A stretch of 64,000 nucleotides of DNA from positions 186,001 through 250,000 of the forward strand of contig NZ_ATDP01000107.1 of assembly GCF_000445105.1 (NCBI RefSeq). Direction: 5' to 3'. Positions within the stretch are counted from its first letter, which is position 1. Each line of letters opens with the position of its first letter. A program made the position numbers and the translations under genes. Source of the stretch: Sphingobium lactosutens DS20 (GTDB lineage: Bacteria; Pseudomonadota; Alphaproteobacteria; Sphingomonadales; Sphingomonadaceae). Under the pieces are notes generated by a model that saw nothing but the letters and a program-made list of their open reading frames with translations, was not told the DNA's origin and did no database searches. This document shows positions 44,277-52,302 of the stretch, piece after piece.

Positions 44277-45593
44277 ATGATCCCCCGCTATTCCCGCCCG
44301 CAGATGACCGCCCTCTGGGAGCCGGAAGCCCGCTTCAAAATCTGGTTCGAGATCGAGGCGCATGCGACAGAGAAGCTGGGCGAGCTGGGCGTGGTGCCGC
44401 CGTCGGCCGCCAAGGCGCTGTGGGACTGGTGGGCGACCAGCCCCGCGATCGACGTGGACGCGATCGACGCGATCGAGGCCGTGACCAAGCATGACGTCAT
44501 CGCCTTCCTCACCTGGGTCGCCGAGCAGGTGGGCGACGAAGCGCGCTTCATGCACCAGGGCATGACCAGTTCGGACGTGCTCGACACATGCCTGGCGGTC
44601 CAGCTGACCCGCGCCGCCGACATATTGATCGAGGATCTCGACCGGCTGCTGGACGTCATCAAGCGCCGCGCGTTCGAACATAAGCTGACCCCGACGATCG
44701 GCCGCAGCCATGGCATCCATGCCGAGCCGGTGACGTTCGGCCTGAAAATGGCGGAAGCCTATGCCGAATTCAGCCGCTGCCGCACCCGGCTGATCGCGGC
44801 GCGGGCCGAAGTCGCCACCTGCGCCATTTCCGGCGCGGTCGGCACGTTCGCCAATATCGACCCGCGCGTCGAGAAGCATGTGGCGGAGCAGCTGGGCCTG
44901 GCCATCGAACCAGTGTCGACGCAGGTCATCCCGCGCGATCGCCATGCGATGTTCTTCGCGACGCTGGGCGTCATCGCATCGTCGATCGAGCGGCTGGCGG
45001 TCGAGGTGCGCCACCTGCAACGCACCGAAGTGCTGGAGGCGGAGGAATATTTCTCGCCCGGCCAGAAGGGGTCGAGCGCGATGCCGCACAAGCGCAACCC
45101 GGTGCTGACCGAAAACCTGACCGGCCTTGCCCGCATGGTGCGCGCCTATGCCCTGCCCGCGATGGAGAATGTCGCGCTGTGGCATGAGCGGGACATCAGC
45201 CATTCGTCGGTCGAACGCTATATCGGCCCGGACGCGACCATCACGCTGGACTTCGCGCTCGGCCGCCTGACCGGGGTGATCGACAAGCTGCTGGTCTATC
45301 CCGAACGGATGATGAAGAATCTCGACAAGATGGGCGGCCTGGTCCACTCGCAGCGCGTACTGCTGGCGCTGACGCAGGCGGGGGTCAGCCGCGAGGACAG
45401 CTATCGCTACGTCCAGCGCAACGCGATGAAAGTGTGGGAATCGGACGGGCAATTGTCGCTGATGGAATTGCTCAAGGCCGACGCCGACGTCACCGCCGCC
45501 CTGTCGCCCGACCAGATCGAGGAAAAATTCAACCTCGATTATCATTTCCGGCAGGTCGATACGATTTTCGAGCGGGTTTTCGGCAAGGCCTGA
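44277..45593 (+). CDS. purB: Adenylosuccinate lyase
   Basis: The 438-residue protein is a clear PurB: start MIPRYSRPQMTALWEPEARFKIWFEIE, SDVLDTCLAVQL, GRSHGIHAEPVTFGLK with the catalytic His, and the lyase signature GSSAMPHKRNPVLTENLTG with the catalytic Ser loop. It catalyses two steps of purine synthesis (SAICAR to AICAR and adenylosuccinate to AMP). It is transcribed alone; a roughly 280-base gap upstream and a repeat-bearing gap downstream flank it. Confidence 0.96.
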   Translation: MIPRYSRPQMTALWEPEARFKIWFEIEAHATEKLGELGVVPPSAAKALWDWWATSPAIDVDAIDAIEAVTKHDVIAFLTWVAEQVGDEARFMHQGMTSSDVLDTCLAVQLTRAADILIEDLDRLLDVIKRRAFEHKLTPTIGRSHGIHAEPVTFGLKMAEAYAEFSRCRTRLIAARAEVATCAISGAVGTFANIDPRVEKHVAEQLGLAIEPVSTQVIPRDRHAMFFATLGVIASSIERLAVEVRHLQRTEVLEAEEYFSPGQKGSSAMPHKRNPVLTENLTGLARMVRAYALPAMENVALWHERDISHSSVERYIGPDATITLDFALGRLTGVIDKLLVYPERMMKNLDKMGGLVHSQRVLLALTQAGVSREDSYRYVQRNAMKVWESDGQLSLMELLKADADVTAALSPDQIEEKFNLDYHFRQVDTIFERVFGKA

Positions 45594-45983
45594 CCCCCTG
45601 ACGCTCGGCGGCGCATTGCCGAGTCGCCGGGTGAAGTGGACAACAGGGCGAAGTTCACAGTGTCGTGGGCGATTTTCGGCCCGAAGCGACCCTGACGCGA
45701 CCGCGAAGCGACCATGAGGCGACCACGAAGCGACACCCTGCGCGCGGCGTACGGGCGGCCTGTGAGGCGTCCGAAAAGCGTTGGCGCGGGCGAGCGAATG
45801 CGTCATCCGCAAGGGTAGATCAGAAATAATCCTACATTGGTAGGGGGTGTGGGTAACGACGCAGGCCGGTGCTTCGATCCCGAGCCGATCGCGATGACGC
45901 GGATTATTGACGAGCGAGGAATTGAACTTCGTACACGTCTGCTTTTCGCCATTTGTAGTCATTAGCGTGTGGGCGATGATGCC
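45594..45983. other. Intergenic region downstream of purB, with short tandem repeat
   Basis: No credible gene is seen. The right half is AT-richer and leads into the foreign-looking ATPase gene. The left half holds the 11-bp repeat array listed separately. The boundary between core and acquired DNA probably lies within this gap, but I see no terminal repeat or att site that fixes it. Confidence 0.6.
45686..45740. repeat. Five 11-bp units with GCGAC at exact 11-base spacing
   Basis: GCGAC begins at 45686, 45697, 45708, 45719 and 45730, each exactly 11 bases after the last, inside units of the form GCGACCNNGAN. Eleven bases is close to one helical turn, so the repeated core faces one side of the DNA. 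The period is not a multiple of three, arguing against protein coding. A protein-binding array or a simple replication-slippage repeat are both possible. Confidence 0.75.
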
Positions 45984-47128
45984 CTAAAGCGGGCACTCAT
46001 CTTTTCTGAAGATGATGTTGCTAACCATTTCAGCACCTAGAAAAGCGATTAACATATTCGAGTTTGTAAAGTCATTCTTCGTGAGTGTTCCGATCGCCTG
46101 ACCAACGACGACTTCCCATGGCTTCTTGCAATCGAGGACGGCGCAAATGAGTTGACGGATTTCCTTGATCTTCGTGTGTCGAAGCCGATCACCCGATGCG
46201 GTGGCCTGTTGGAGCATGCCGATGTCTGCATGGCCTGGATTGGCTGCGATCCATGCGGCCGCTTTTTCAACAAAACCGTCCCAAGATGCGTTCATCACCG
46301 CTAGGCAGGGATCGGTCAGCAATACATTCTCGATCGCGTAGCAATCGAGCCGGTATCGCATCAGCGGTAGGTTATGTTCGAGCGGTTCATCGACGACTCC
46401 ATCGCCGTCGCGGAGGGAGAAAGCTATAGCGCTGTCGTAGAGCGTCGCGAGCAAGTCGACGCAGAACCGTTCGAGTTCCCCCTGTTGGTCAACGTTGCCT
46501 GCCAAGACCGGAAATACCTTAATACGGCCCTGTGACGTGCGCGCTGCCTGCTGCCAAACACGTTCGTCATCCTCACCTTCGAGGATAAGCGCCGCATCTT
46601 CGTTGAGCGAGAGTGATAACGGATGGCCGAAGAATGGCGCGATCTTACGTAGCTGATCGCTTGTCGGCTTTAATTCGACAGTGTTAACTTCGAAGCTCTT
46701 TGTGCCAATGGATACGTACTTCGAATCCGCAAGTGAGCAAACCAGTGGTGCGCTGTGTGTCGAGAGACATATTGCAATGTTTTCAGATTTATCCACGAAC
46801 TCTTCCAGCATGGCAATGATTAGCTTACCAAGCCGCGCTTGAAGGTCAGGGTGAAGATGGACATCGGGCTCATCAAGAAGCAGCACATTGAACTTTTCAG
46901 GGTCTATTGTATCGAAAAAGTACAAAATCTCGGCAGCAAGCGCGACTGCCTCAGACTCGCCACTGCTGATAGCTTCAGGGTTTATGGTCTCGCCGCTGGC
47001 CAATGAGCGAAACTCGAAATCTGCGTTACCCATTACCAATTCAATATTCGTGAGCAACTGGTTGACCTTCCCAAGGCGGTCGACCGCAAAACTGCGAGTT
47101 GGATCCATCCTGATTTCCGGTGTGCTAG
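45984..47128 (-). pseudogene. ATPase/TOPRIM-like protein, C-terminal part (gene split by IS5-type element)
   Basis: After removing a few codons that come from the IS end, this part gives about 380 residues. It holds the ABC-type signature SSGESEAVALAAEIL, Walker B LLLDEPDVHLHP and an H-loop STHSAPLV. A second domain follows with ALILEGEDDERVW, SLRDGDG and CYAIENVLL, which resemble the acidic residues and IEN motif of TOPRIM/DUF4435 nucleases. The missing N-terminal part with Walker A lies across the insertion. Related ATPase-TOPRIM proteins (OLD and PARIS AriA/AriB types) act in phage defence; that role is inferred. Base use is more AT-rich than the neighbours, suggesting acquisition. Confidence 0.75.
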
Positions 47129-47141
47129 GGTTGAGACTCAA

Positions 47142-47560
47142 TCAGAGCCAGAAGGCCAGCGCGGTGACAAGGGCTACGCCTGACAGGAAGTTGTCGGCGA
47201 GTTTGTCGTAGCGTGTGGCGACGCGGCGGAAATCCTTGATGCGGCAGAAGGCGTTCTCGATGAGATGTCGGCCTCGATAGCGTTGCTGATCGTAGCGAAT
47301 GGCACGCTTGCGGTTACGCCTGCCGGGGATGACCGGGCTGGTGCCGTTGTCTCGCAGGGCCTTGCGCAAGCTGTTGGCATCGTAGCCCTTATCACCAAGC
47401 AGGTAGCGCATGCGGCCCGCGCGTTCGAGCAGCGCCGGGGCGGCCTTCACGTCGCTGACATTGCCGGCGGTAAGCATCAGCGCGTAGGGGCGACCGAGCA
47501 CATCGGTCAGGGCATGGACCTTGGTTGTCCAGCCACCGCGAGAACGCCCGATCGCCTGCG
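47142..47560 (-). CDS. IS5-family transposase, second frame (frameshift product)
   Basis: The second phase continues the DDE domain. The listed ATG yields 119 residues (MLGRPYALMLTAGNVSDVKAAPALLE onward), but family-like sequence extends upstream to the slippery run (IGRSRGGWTTKVHALTD), so it is normally made as a fusion with the first frame. It contains the second Asp in YLLGDKGYDANSLR and the Glu in RYRGRHLIENAFCRIKDFRRVATRYDKL. All parts look intact, so the element could still be active if frameshifting occurs. Confidence 0.82.
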
Positions 47561-47899
47561 TCTGGCGCCCCCTTTTCCCCCGAACGCCGAGCGCTGGGCC
47601 TTGATGTAGGTGCTGTCGATCGCGGTACTCTTCGTGACCGCGCCCGCTTCAGTCAGCGTGTCGAGCAACTTCGTCCAGAAGCCCCGCCGCGACCAGCGGT
47701 TGAAGCGGTTGTAGATCGTTGTCGAAGGCCCGTAGTCCGCCGGGCAATCGCACCAGCGGCAACCAGACTTCAGCACGTGGAAGATGCCCGAAATTACCCG
47801 CCGATCATCGACGCGCCGTGCTCCAGGCTGGTTCTTTGGCAAGTGCGGTTCGATCGCCAGCCAGGCTTCGTCCGACAACCAGAACAGCGAGCGCGACAT
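47507..47899 (-). CDS. IS5-family transposase, first frame
   Basis: The 130-residue frame starts MSRSLFWLSDEAWLAIEPHLPKNQPGARRVDDRRVISGIFHVLKSGCRWCDCPADYGPSTTIYNRFNRW, the DUF4096-type N-terminal domain of IS5 transposases, and includes the first catalytic Asp in STAIDSTYIKAQRSA. Its end reads through arginine codons after a GGGGGAAAAGGGGG run (47568-47581 on the plus strand, as CCCCCTTTTCCCCC). That is a plausible slippery site for the frameshift that would join it to the second frame. Confidence 0.88.
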   Translation of the reverse strand: MSRSLFWLSDEAWLAIEPHLPKNQPGARRVDDRRVISGIFHVLKSGCRWCDCPADYGPSTTIYNRFNRWSRRGFWTKLLDTLTEAGAVTKSTAIDSTYIKAQRSAFGGKGGARRRRSGVLAVAGQPRSMP

Positions 47900-47979
47900 C
47901 GACAGGGCCTCCCTCCATTGTGGAAGCCCATTGAATCAACCTATGCACATACTTTCAAGAGGCTGATTGGGTTTTAACC

Positions 47980-48311
47980 CTAGCGAGGCGGCGCAAGTAG
48001 AGCACCTCCGCTTCGCGAAAGAGCATTGCTGAAGCAGCTTTGAAGTCGGACGCCTGGTTAACAGCACGGGTCAGCCGAAGCCATTCAGGGTTATTACCCA
48101 TGTTTGTGAGGATATTGCCGTCGCGCTTGAAAGACCCAGCCCGCTCTGGGCTGACATAGCGGACATAATAGAGCTGCTTGCTCCGATTGGTTATTTCTTC
48201 AATGTCACGCAGGAAGCGGCTTTTCCCTGCGCCGTTGCGTCCCATAATTACGTTGATGTTGTTCAGGCCGATCAGGTGGGCGGTTTGCCCTTTCAGTTCG
48301 TTTTCTTTCAA
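47980..48311 (-). pseudogene. ATPase/TOPRIM-like protein, N-terminal part with Walker A
   Basis: The frame carries NNINVIMGRNGAGKSRFLRDIEEI, a classical Walker A (GRNGAGKS) of AAA/ABC-type ATPases, and runs into the IS after YLRRLA, where it acquires eight IS-encoded residues and stops. Joining it across the insertion gives the in-frame junction RRLA-STPEIRMDP and a protein of about 490 residues. The start is unclear: TTG at 48311 is possible, but the frame remains open for about 20 codons upstream. Truncated before Walker B, the fragment cannot hydrolyse ATP. Confidence 0.72.
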
Positions 48312-48684
48312 TGTTACCCCCCGCGCTTCATCGCCTGTATATTCGGGGTTGCACCAGAGGGATAGGGCATCTCACCAGAAGAGCAGGCATGACGACTACT
48401 ATCGCAAATCTGCCGCCCAAAACCCGTCAGTCAGCAATCGGCCACTTCGCACCAGTCAAGCGCAGCTCCCTAAGGTCCGAAATGCTTGGTCGCCAAATTT
48501 TTGCCCCAGATAGATGCGACGCCCACGACAAAGCGCCCCCTCGCTATCGTCACACCCCTCCGTCTGGCCTTTGGCCAGCCACCTCCCCTGCCAGGGGAGG
48601 ATGCGGGGCGGATCGGGTGGGGTGGTCTTGGGTGACCCGTCCGGCGCTGGGATGGGCGCGGACCCAGCCGCCCGCCCTGCCCTG
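48312..48684. other. Intergenic region with REP-like palindrome
   Basis: No supported gene lies here. A 19-base perfect palindrome CCTCCCCTGCCAGGGGAGG occupies 48582-48600, just after a GGCCTTTGGCC hairpin (48567-48577). The palindrome is of a type scattered between genes in many alphaproteobacterial genomes. It lies downstream of the beta-lactamase gene and may help end its transcript, though no T-run follows. Confidence 0.6.
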
Positions 48685-49650
48685 CTATTCCAACCCGCTC
48701 TTGCGCGCTTGGCCGACGAAGTTCAGCGCGGCGCGGGCGGTTTCGGCTATTGCGGCTTCGGCTTTCTTGGCGTCGATAGTCGGGCGGTCGAGATAGATGG
48801 CGAGGATATATTCCTCGCCCGTGGGGGACTTGACCAGCGCCACGTCATTATAGGCGGTGCCGCAGCTGCCGGTCTTGCTGCCCGAGGTCCAGCCTTCGGG
48901 CAGGCCGGCCTTGATCCGCTTGTCGCCGGTGCTGCTGGCGTTGAACCAGGCGCGCAGGCGGTCGGCGCTCTCCGCTTTGAGGTCGCGGAAGAAAAGGCGC
49001 GCCATCAGGCCCGCCATGGCGGCGGGCGTGGTCGTGTCGCGCGGGTCGCCTTCCGCATTCTCATTGAGCGTGGGCTCGTTGCGGTCGAGCCGGGTGACAT
49101 CATCGCCATGGACGCGCATGAAGGCGGTCAGCCCTTCCGGCCCGCCCAGCATCGGCAGCAGCAGATTGGCGGCGCTATTGTCGCTGACCTCCACCGCCGC
49201 GCGCGCCAGTTCCTCCATCGACATGCGGCCGCGCTTCAGGTTCTTCTTCACCACCGGCGCGTAATCGAGCACATCCTCCTTGCCGAAGGGGATGGTCCCT
49301 TCCAGCCCGAACTTGCCGCCATCCGCGCCGGTCAGCACGGCGGCGGCCAGCGGCGCCTTGAAGGTCGAGCACATGGCGAACCGCTCGTCCCGGTTGAAGC
49401 CCAGGAGCAGCGCGCCCTGCCGGTCGACCAGCGCGACGCCCAGGCGGCCGCCCGTCTCCTCCTCAATCTCCTTGGGATTGCGGACCTGCTCCAGCGCCGA
49501 TTGCGGCACCAGATAGCGCGGCGCGGCGGGCATGAGAGTGTCGAGATTGCCGGTCGGCGCGGGCTCCTTCGCCGGGGTCTTCTGCCGATCAGCGGCAGAC
49601 GCGGGCGCGGCGAGCAGCGCCAGCAGGCCAAGGGCGGTGACGATCTTCAT
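48685..49650 (-). CDS. Class A beta-lactamase
   Basis: A signal peptide (MKIVTALGLLALLAAPASA) precedes a 321-residue class A serine beta-lactamase. It has Ser95-Thr-Phe-Lys98 (SxxK), Ser156-Asp-Asn158 (SDN), Glu192-Pro-Thr-Leu-Asn (general base) and Lys259-Thr-Gly261 (KTG). Cys94 directly before the nucleophile and Cys263 two residues after KTG match the Cys69-Cys238 disulfide positions of class A carbapenemases such as NMC-A, SME and KPC. The protein is longer than usual at the N-terminus, with a proline-rich linker. It starts 11 bases after the ferredoxin stop, so it may share that operon. Spectrum cannot be read from sequence alone. Confidence 0.9.
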   Translation of the reverse strand: MKIVTALGLLALLAAPASAADRQKTPAKEPAPTGNLDTLMPAAPRYLVPQSALEQVRNPKEIEEETGGRLGVALVDRQGALLLGFNRDERFAMCSTFKAPLAAAVLTGADGGKFGLEGTIPFGKEDVLDYAPVVKKNLKRGRMSMEELARAAVEVSDNSAANLLLPMLGGPEGLTAFMRVHGDDVTRLDRNEPTLNENAEGDPRDTTTPAAMAGLMARLFFRDLKAESADRLRAWFNASSTGDKRIKAGLPEGWTSGSKTGSCGTAYNDVALVKSPTGEEYILAIYLDRPTIDAKKAEAAIAETARAALNFVGQARKSGLE

Positions 49651-49661
49651 GGGGCGGCCCC

Positions 49662-49997
49662 TTACATTCCCTGCATATTGTTGAATTCGCCCGGAATGCG
49701 GACGGTGAGGCTATCCAGCGCGGGATCGAGGACGATCTGGCAGGACAGGCGGCTGGTGCGCGTGGCGGCGGCGGCGAGATCGAGCATGTCCTCCTCATCC
49801 TCACTGGCGCGGGGCAGCCGGGCGAAGTCGGCGGCGTCGACGATGACATGGCAGGTGGAGCAGGCCATCTGGCCCTCGCACGTGCCCTCCAGCGGCTGGC
49901 CGGCGGCCTGCGCGACCTCCAGCAAGATGGAGCCGGCCGGCCCGTCGACCTCCTGCCGCCGCTCCCCATCGGCGCTGATGAAGGTGACCCTGGTCAT
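49662..49997 (-). CDS. [2Fe-2S] ferredoxin, adrenodoxin type
   Basis: The ATG at 49997 follows AAGGGAG by about 8 bases and opens with MTRVTFISADGERRQEVDG, the usual ferredoxin start; an upstream GTG adds seven unlikely residues. The cluster-binding cysteines lie in EGTCEGQMACSTCHVIVD and SRLSCQIVLD. This Isc-type ferredoxin usually supplies electrons for Fe-S cluster assembly, which matches the two cysteine desulfurase genes immediately upstream. Confidence 0.9.
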   Translation of the reverse strand: MTRVTFISADGERRQEVDGPAGSILLEVAQAAGQPLEGTCEGQMACSTCHVIVDAADFARLPRASEDEEDMLDLAAAATRTSRLSCQIVLDPALDSLTVRIPGEFNNMQGM

Positions 49998-50014
49998 GAT
50001 ATGCGCTCCCTTCG

Positions 50015-51103
50015 TCACGGCGCCGCTTGTGCGGCTGCCGCCTCATTCAACGCCCTTGCAGCCCTCTCCACCTCATCCGGCGTCGTGTAGCGGCCAAAGC
50101 CGATCCGCACCGATCCGCGCGCCTGGCCATCGCTCAGCCCCAGCGCGCGCAGCACATGGCTAGGCCGCCCGGACCCGCTTGCGCAAGCGCTGCCGAGCGA
50201 AAAAGCGATATTGCGGCAATAAGACAACAGCCGCGCGCCGTCGATCCCGTCGCGCCGCAGGTTGAGATTGCCGGGATAGCGGTGCGTCGCGCTGCCGTTG
50301 AGCGACCAGTCGGGGAGAGCCGCGCGGGCGAGCGCGGCGAGGCTTTCGACATGGGCGCGGTCGCTGGCGGCATTTTCGCGCATCAGGCGGGCGGCGACGC
50401 CAAAGCCCGCGCACAACGCCGGGGACAGGGTGCCAGAGCGCAGCCCCCCTTCCTGCCCGCCGCCATGGAGCAGCGGCGCGGGACGGACGCCTTCGCGCAG
50501 CCAGAGCGCGCCCACGCCCTTTGGCCCATGGATCTTGTGCGCGCTGATCGTGATCATGTCGCAGCCATCGGGGATGGGCACGCGGCCATAGCCCTGCACC
50601 GCGTCGCACAGGAACAGCGCGCCCGCATCGCGCGCCAGTGCGCCAAGCGCCTTTATCGGCTGGATCACGCCGATTTCGTTGTTGACCAGCATCGCGGCGA
50701 CCAGCGCCACACCGGGGCGGATGGCGGCGCGGGCCGCGTTCATATCGACCAGGCCGTCGCTATCGACCGGCAGGATCGTCACGTCCCGCCCCTGCCGCCG
50801 CATCGCGTCGGCCGTATCGAGCACGGCCGCATGTTCGGTCGCGATGGTGACGATGCCGCCGGACGGCGCGCCCTGGATCGCGATGTTGAGCGCCTCGGTC
50901 GCGCCGGAAGTGAAGATCAGCCGGCCGCCGGGGGGCAGCAGGCGGGCAATCTCGTCGCGCGCCACCTCGACCTGCGCGGCGGCTGCGCGGCCGGGGCGAT
51001 GGGCGCTGTGCGGATTGGCGAACTGGTCGCGCAGCAGCGGGACCATGGCGTCGAACACTTCGGGCGCGAGCGGCGTCGTCGCCTGATAATCGAGATAGAT
51101 CAT
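50015..51103 (-). CDS. Cysteine desulfurase (second of tandem pair)
   Basis: This 362-residue PLP enzyme has an N-terminal IYLDYQATTPLAPEVFDAM, the PLP-binding Lys in TISAHKIHGPKGVGALWLR and the catalytic-loop Cys in LGSACASGSGRPSHVLRALGLSDGQARGSVRIGFGRYT. It resembles NifS/IscS enzymes that mobilise sulfur from cysteine. It overlaps the preceding desulfurase gene by 4 bases. The two neighbours share only family-level similarity and both keep every catalytic residue, so neither is a decayed copy. Confidence 0.92.
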   Translation of the reverse strand: MIYLDYQATTPLAPEVFDAMVPLLRDQFANPHSAHRPGRAAAAQVEVARDEIARLLPPGGRLIFTSGATEALNIAIQGAPSGGIVTIATEHAAVLDTADAMRRQGRDVTILPVDSDGLVDMNAARAAIRPGVALVAAMLVNNEIGVIQPIKALGALARDAGALFLCDAVQGYGRVPIPDGCDMITISAHKIHGPKGVGALWLREGVRPAPLLHGGGQEGGLRSGTLSPALCAGFGVAARLMRENAASDRAHVESLAALARAALPDWSLNGSATHRYPGNLNLRRDGIDGARLLSYCRNIAFSLGSACASGSGRPSHVLRALGLSDGQARGSVRIGFGRYTTPDEVERAARALNEAAAAQAAP

Positions 51104-52146
51104 GACCGCGCCCGGTGCGCCATGGTGGTCCAGGCGGCAAGGAACCGGTCGACGTCGTGCTCGCTGGTCTGCGGGCCGAAGCTGACGCGGACGACTTCGC
51201 CGGCCGCCGCCTCGTCCCAGCCCATCGCGCCCAGCACATGGCTGGTCTTCAAGGAGCCGGACGAACAGGCGCTGCCGGCGGACACCGAAATGCCCTGCAT
51301 GTCGAACTGGATGAGTTGTGCGCGGGCGGAGAGGCCGGGCATGCGGTAGCTGGCGATGGTGGGGATGCGGGGCGCGTCGCGCGCGACGATCGTGCCGCCC
51401 GCAGCTTCGATCCCGGCGTCGAGGCGTGCGCGCAAGGCGGCGGCGCGGGGCAGCCAGTTGCTTTGCGCGTCGAGGGCGGCGGCCATGGCGAGGATCGCGG
51501 GCAGATTTTCGGTGCCCGCGCGATAGCCCTGTTCCTGACCGCCGCTGGGCGCGATCAGGGCAAGATCACCGATCAGCAGTGCGCCCACGCCAGGCGGACC
51601 GCCGAATTTATGCGCGCTCACCGCGATCATGTCGGCGTCCGGCAGGGGCAGCTTGCCCGCGCTCTGGGCGCAGTCGGCAAAGAGGATGCCGGATGCGCGG
51701 TCGATCCGGTCCAGGGGCTGGATGACGCCGGTTTCGTTATTGACATGCTGGATGGCGAGGATGGCGTTTGCGTGCGGACGCTCAGCCCGAACGGCATCCA
51801 GGACAATCCCGTTGGCGTCGACCGGAAGGCGGTCCGCGCCCGGCGTTACGCGCAGCACGGCGTCATGTTCGACCGGCGAGGTCACGACCCGGCGCGCCCT
51901 GGCGCGGGTCAGCGCGATGGCGATGGCTTCGCTGGCCCCGGAGGTGAAAATGACATGCCCCTTCCACCCCAAGGCGGCGGCGATCCGGGCGCGCGCATCC
52001 TCCAGCGCGGCGCGCGCGGCGCGGCCGTCGGCATGGGGGCTGGACGGGTTGGCCCACAGGTCCAGCGCAGCGACCATGGCGGCGCGCGCCTGCGGCAGCA
52101 TGGGGGTCGTGGCGGCATGATCGAGGTAAAGGCGGTCGGCGGCCAA
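51100..52146 (-). CDS. Cysteine desulfurase (first of tandem pair)
   Basis: The 348-residue protein starts RLYLDHAATTPMLPQARAAM and carries the PLP Lys in AVSAHKFGGPPGVGALLIG and the catalytic Cys in SAGSACSSGSLKTSHVLGAMG. It belongs to the NifS/IscS class. As the first gene of the run desulfurase-desulfurase-ferredoxin-beta-lactamase it probably carries the promoter in the 156-base gap shared with the divergent hydrolase gene. Two desulfurases in tandem are unusual and suggest distinct sulfur acceptors. Confidence 0.92.
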   Translation of the reverse strand: MAADRLYLDHAATTPMLPQARAAMVAALDLWANPSSPHADGRAARAALEDARARIAAALGWKGHVIFTSGASEAIAIALTRARARRVVTSPVEHDAVLRVTPGADRLPVDANGIVLDAVRAERPHANAILAIQHVNNETGVIQPLDRIDRASGILFADCAQSAGKLPLPDADMIAVSAHKFGGPPGVGALLIGDLALIAPSGGQEQGYRAGTENLPAILAMAAALDAQSNWLPRAAALRARLDAGIEAAGGTIVARDAPRIPTIASYRMPGLSARAQLIQFDMQGISVSAGSACSSGSLKTSHVLGAMGWDEAAAGEVVRVSFGPQTSEHDVDRFLAAWTTMAHRARS

Positions 52147-52302
52147 GCGGCGTTACTCATTGATTGCGGAAATGGCGGCGGCTTCTATATAGGCGGTCTG
52201 CCGCGCCGCGCCAGCTTCGCCTGATGCGTGCGCCAACCCTTTTTCCCCGCCGCCCCGGTCCTTGCCCAAGGAACAGGACGGCCCAGAACGATAACAGGTG
52301 CC

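Larger units (their letters stand above)
47129..47979 (-). mobile_element. IS5-family insertion sequence (IS427-like group)
   Basis: An 851-bp element flanked by a direct CTAG duplication (47125-47128 and 47980-47983). Terminal repeats are GGTTGAGACTCAATCAG on one side and GGTTAAAACCCAATCAG on the other (14 of 17 identical). It carries two overlapping-phase transposase frames on the minus strand. Target CTAG and the two-frame structure are typical of the IS427 group. It splits the ATPase gene, whose frame is restored exactly if the IS and one CTAG are removed. Confidence 0.9.

Noticed and set aside
48311..48796. 161-codon open frame on the plus strand before the beta-lactamase
   Set aside because: It overlaps the end of the beta-lactamase gene and runs through a REP-like palindrome; no ribosome-binding site or domain.
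48514..50163. 549-codon open frame on the plus strand
   Set aside because: Runs opposite the beta-lactamase and ferredoxin genes, both certain from active-site motifs.
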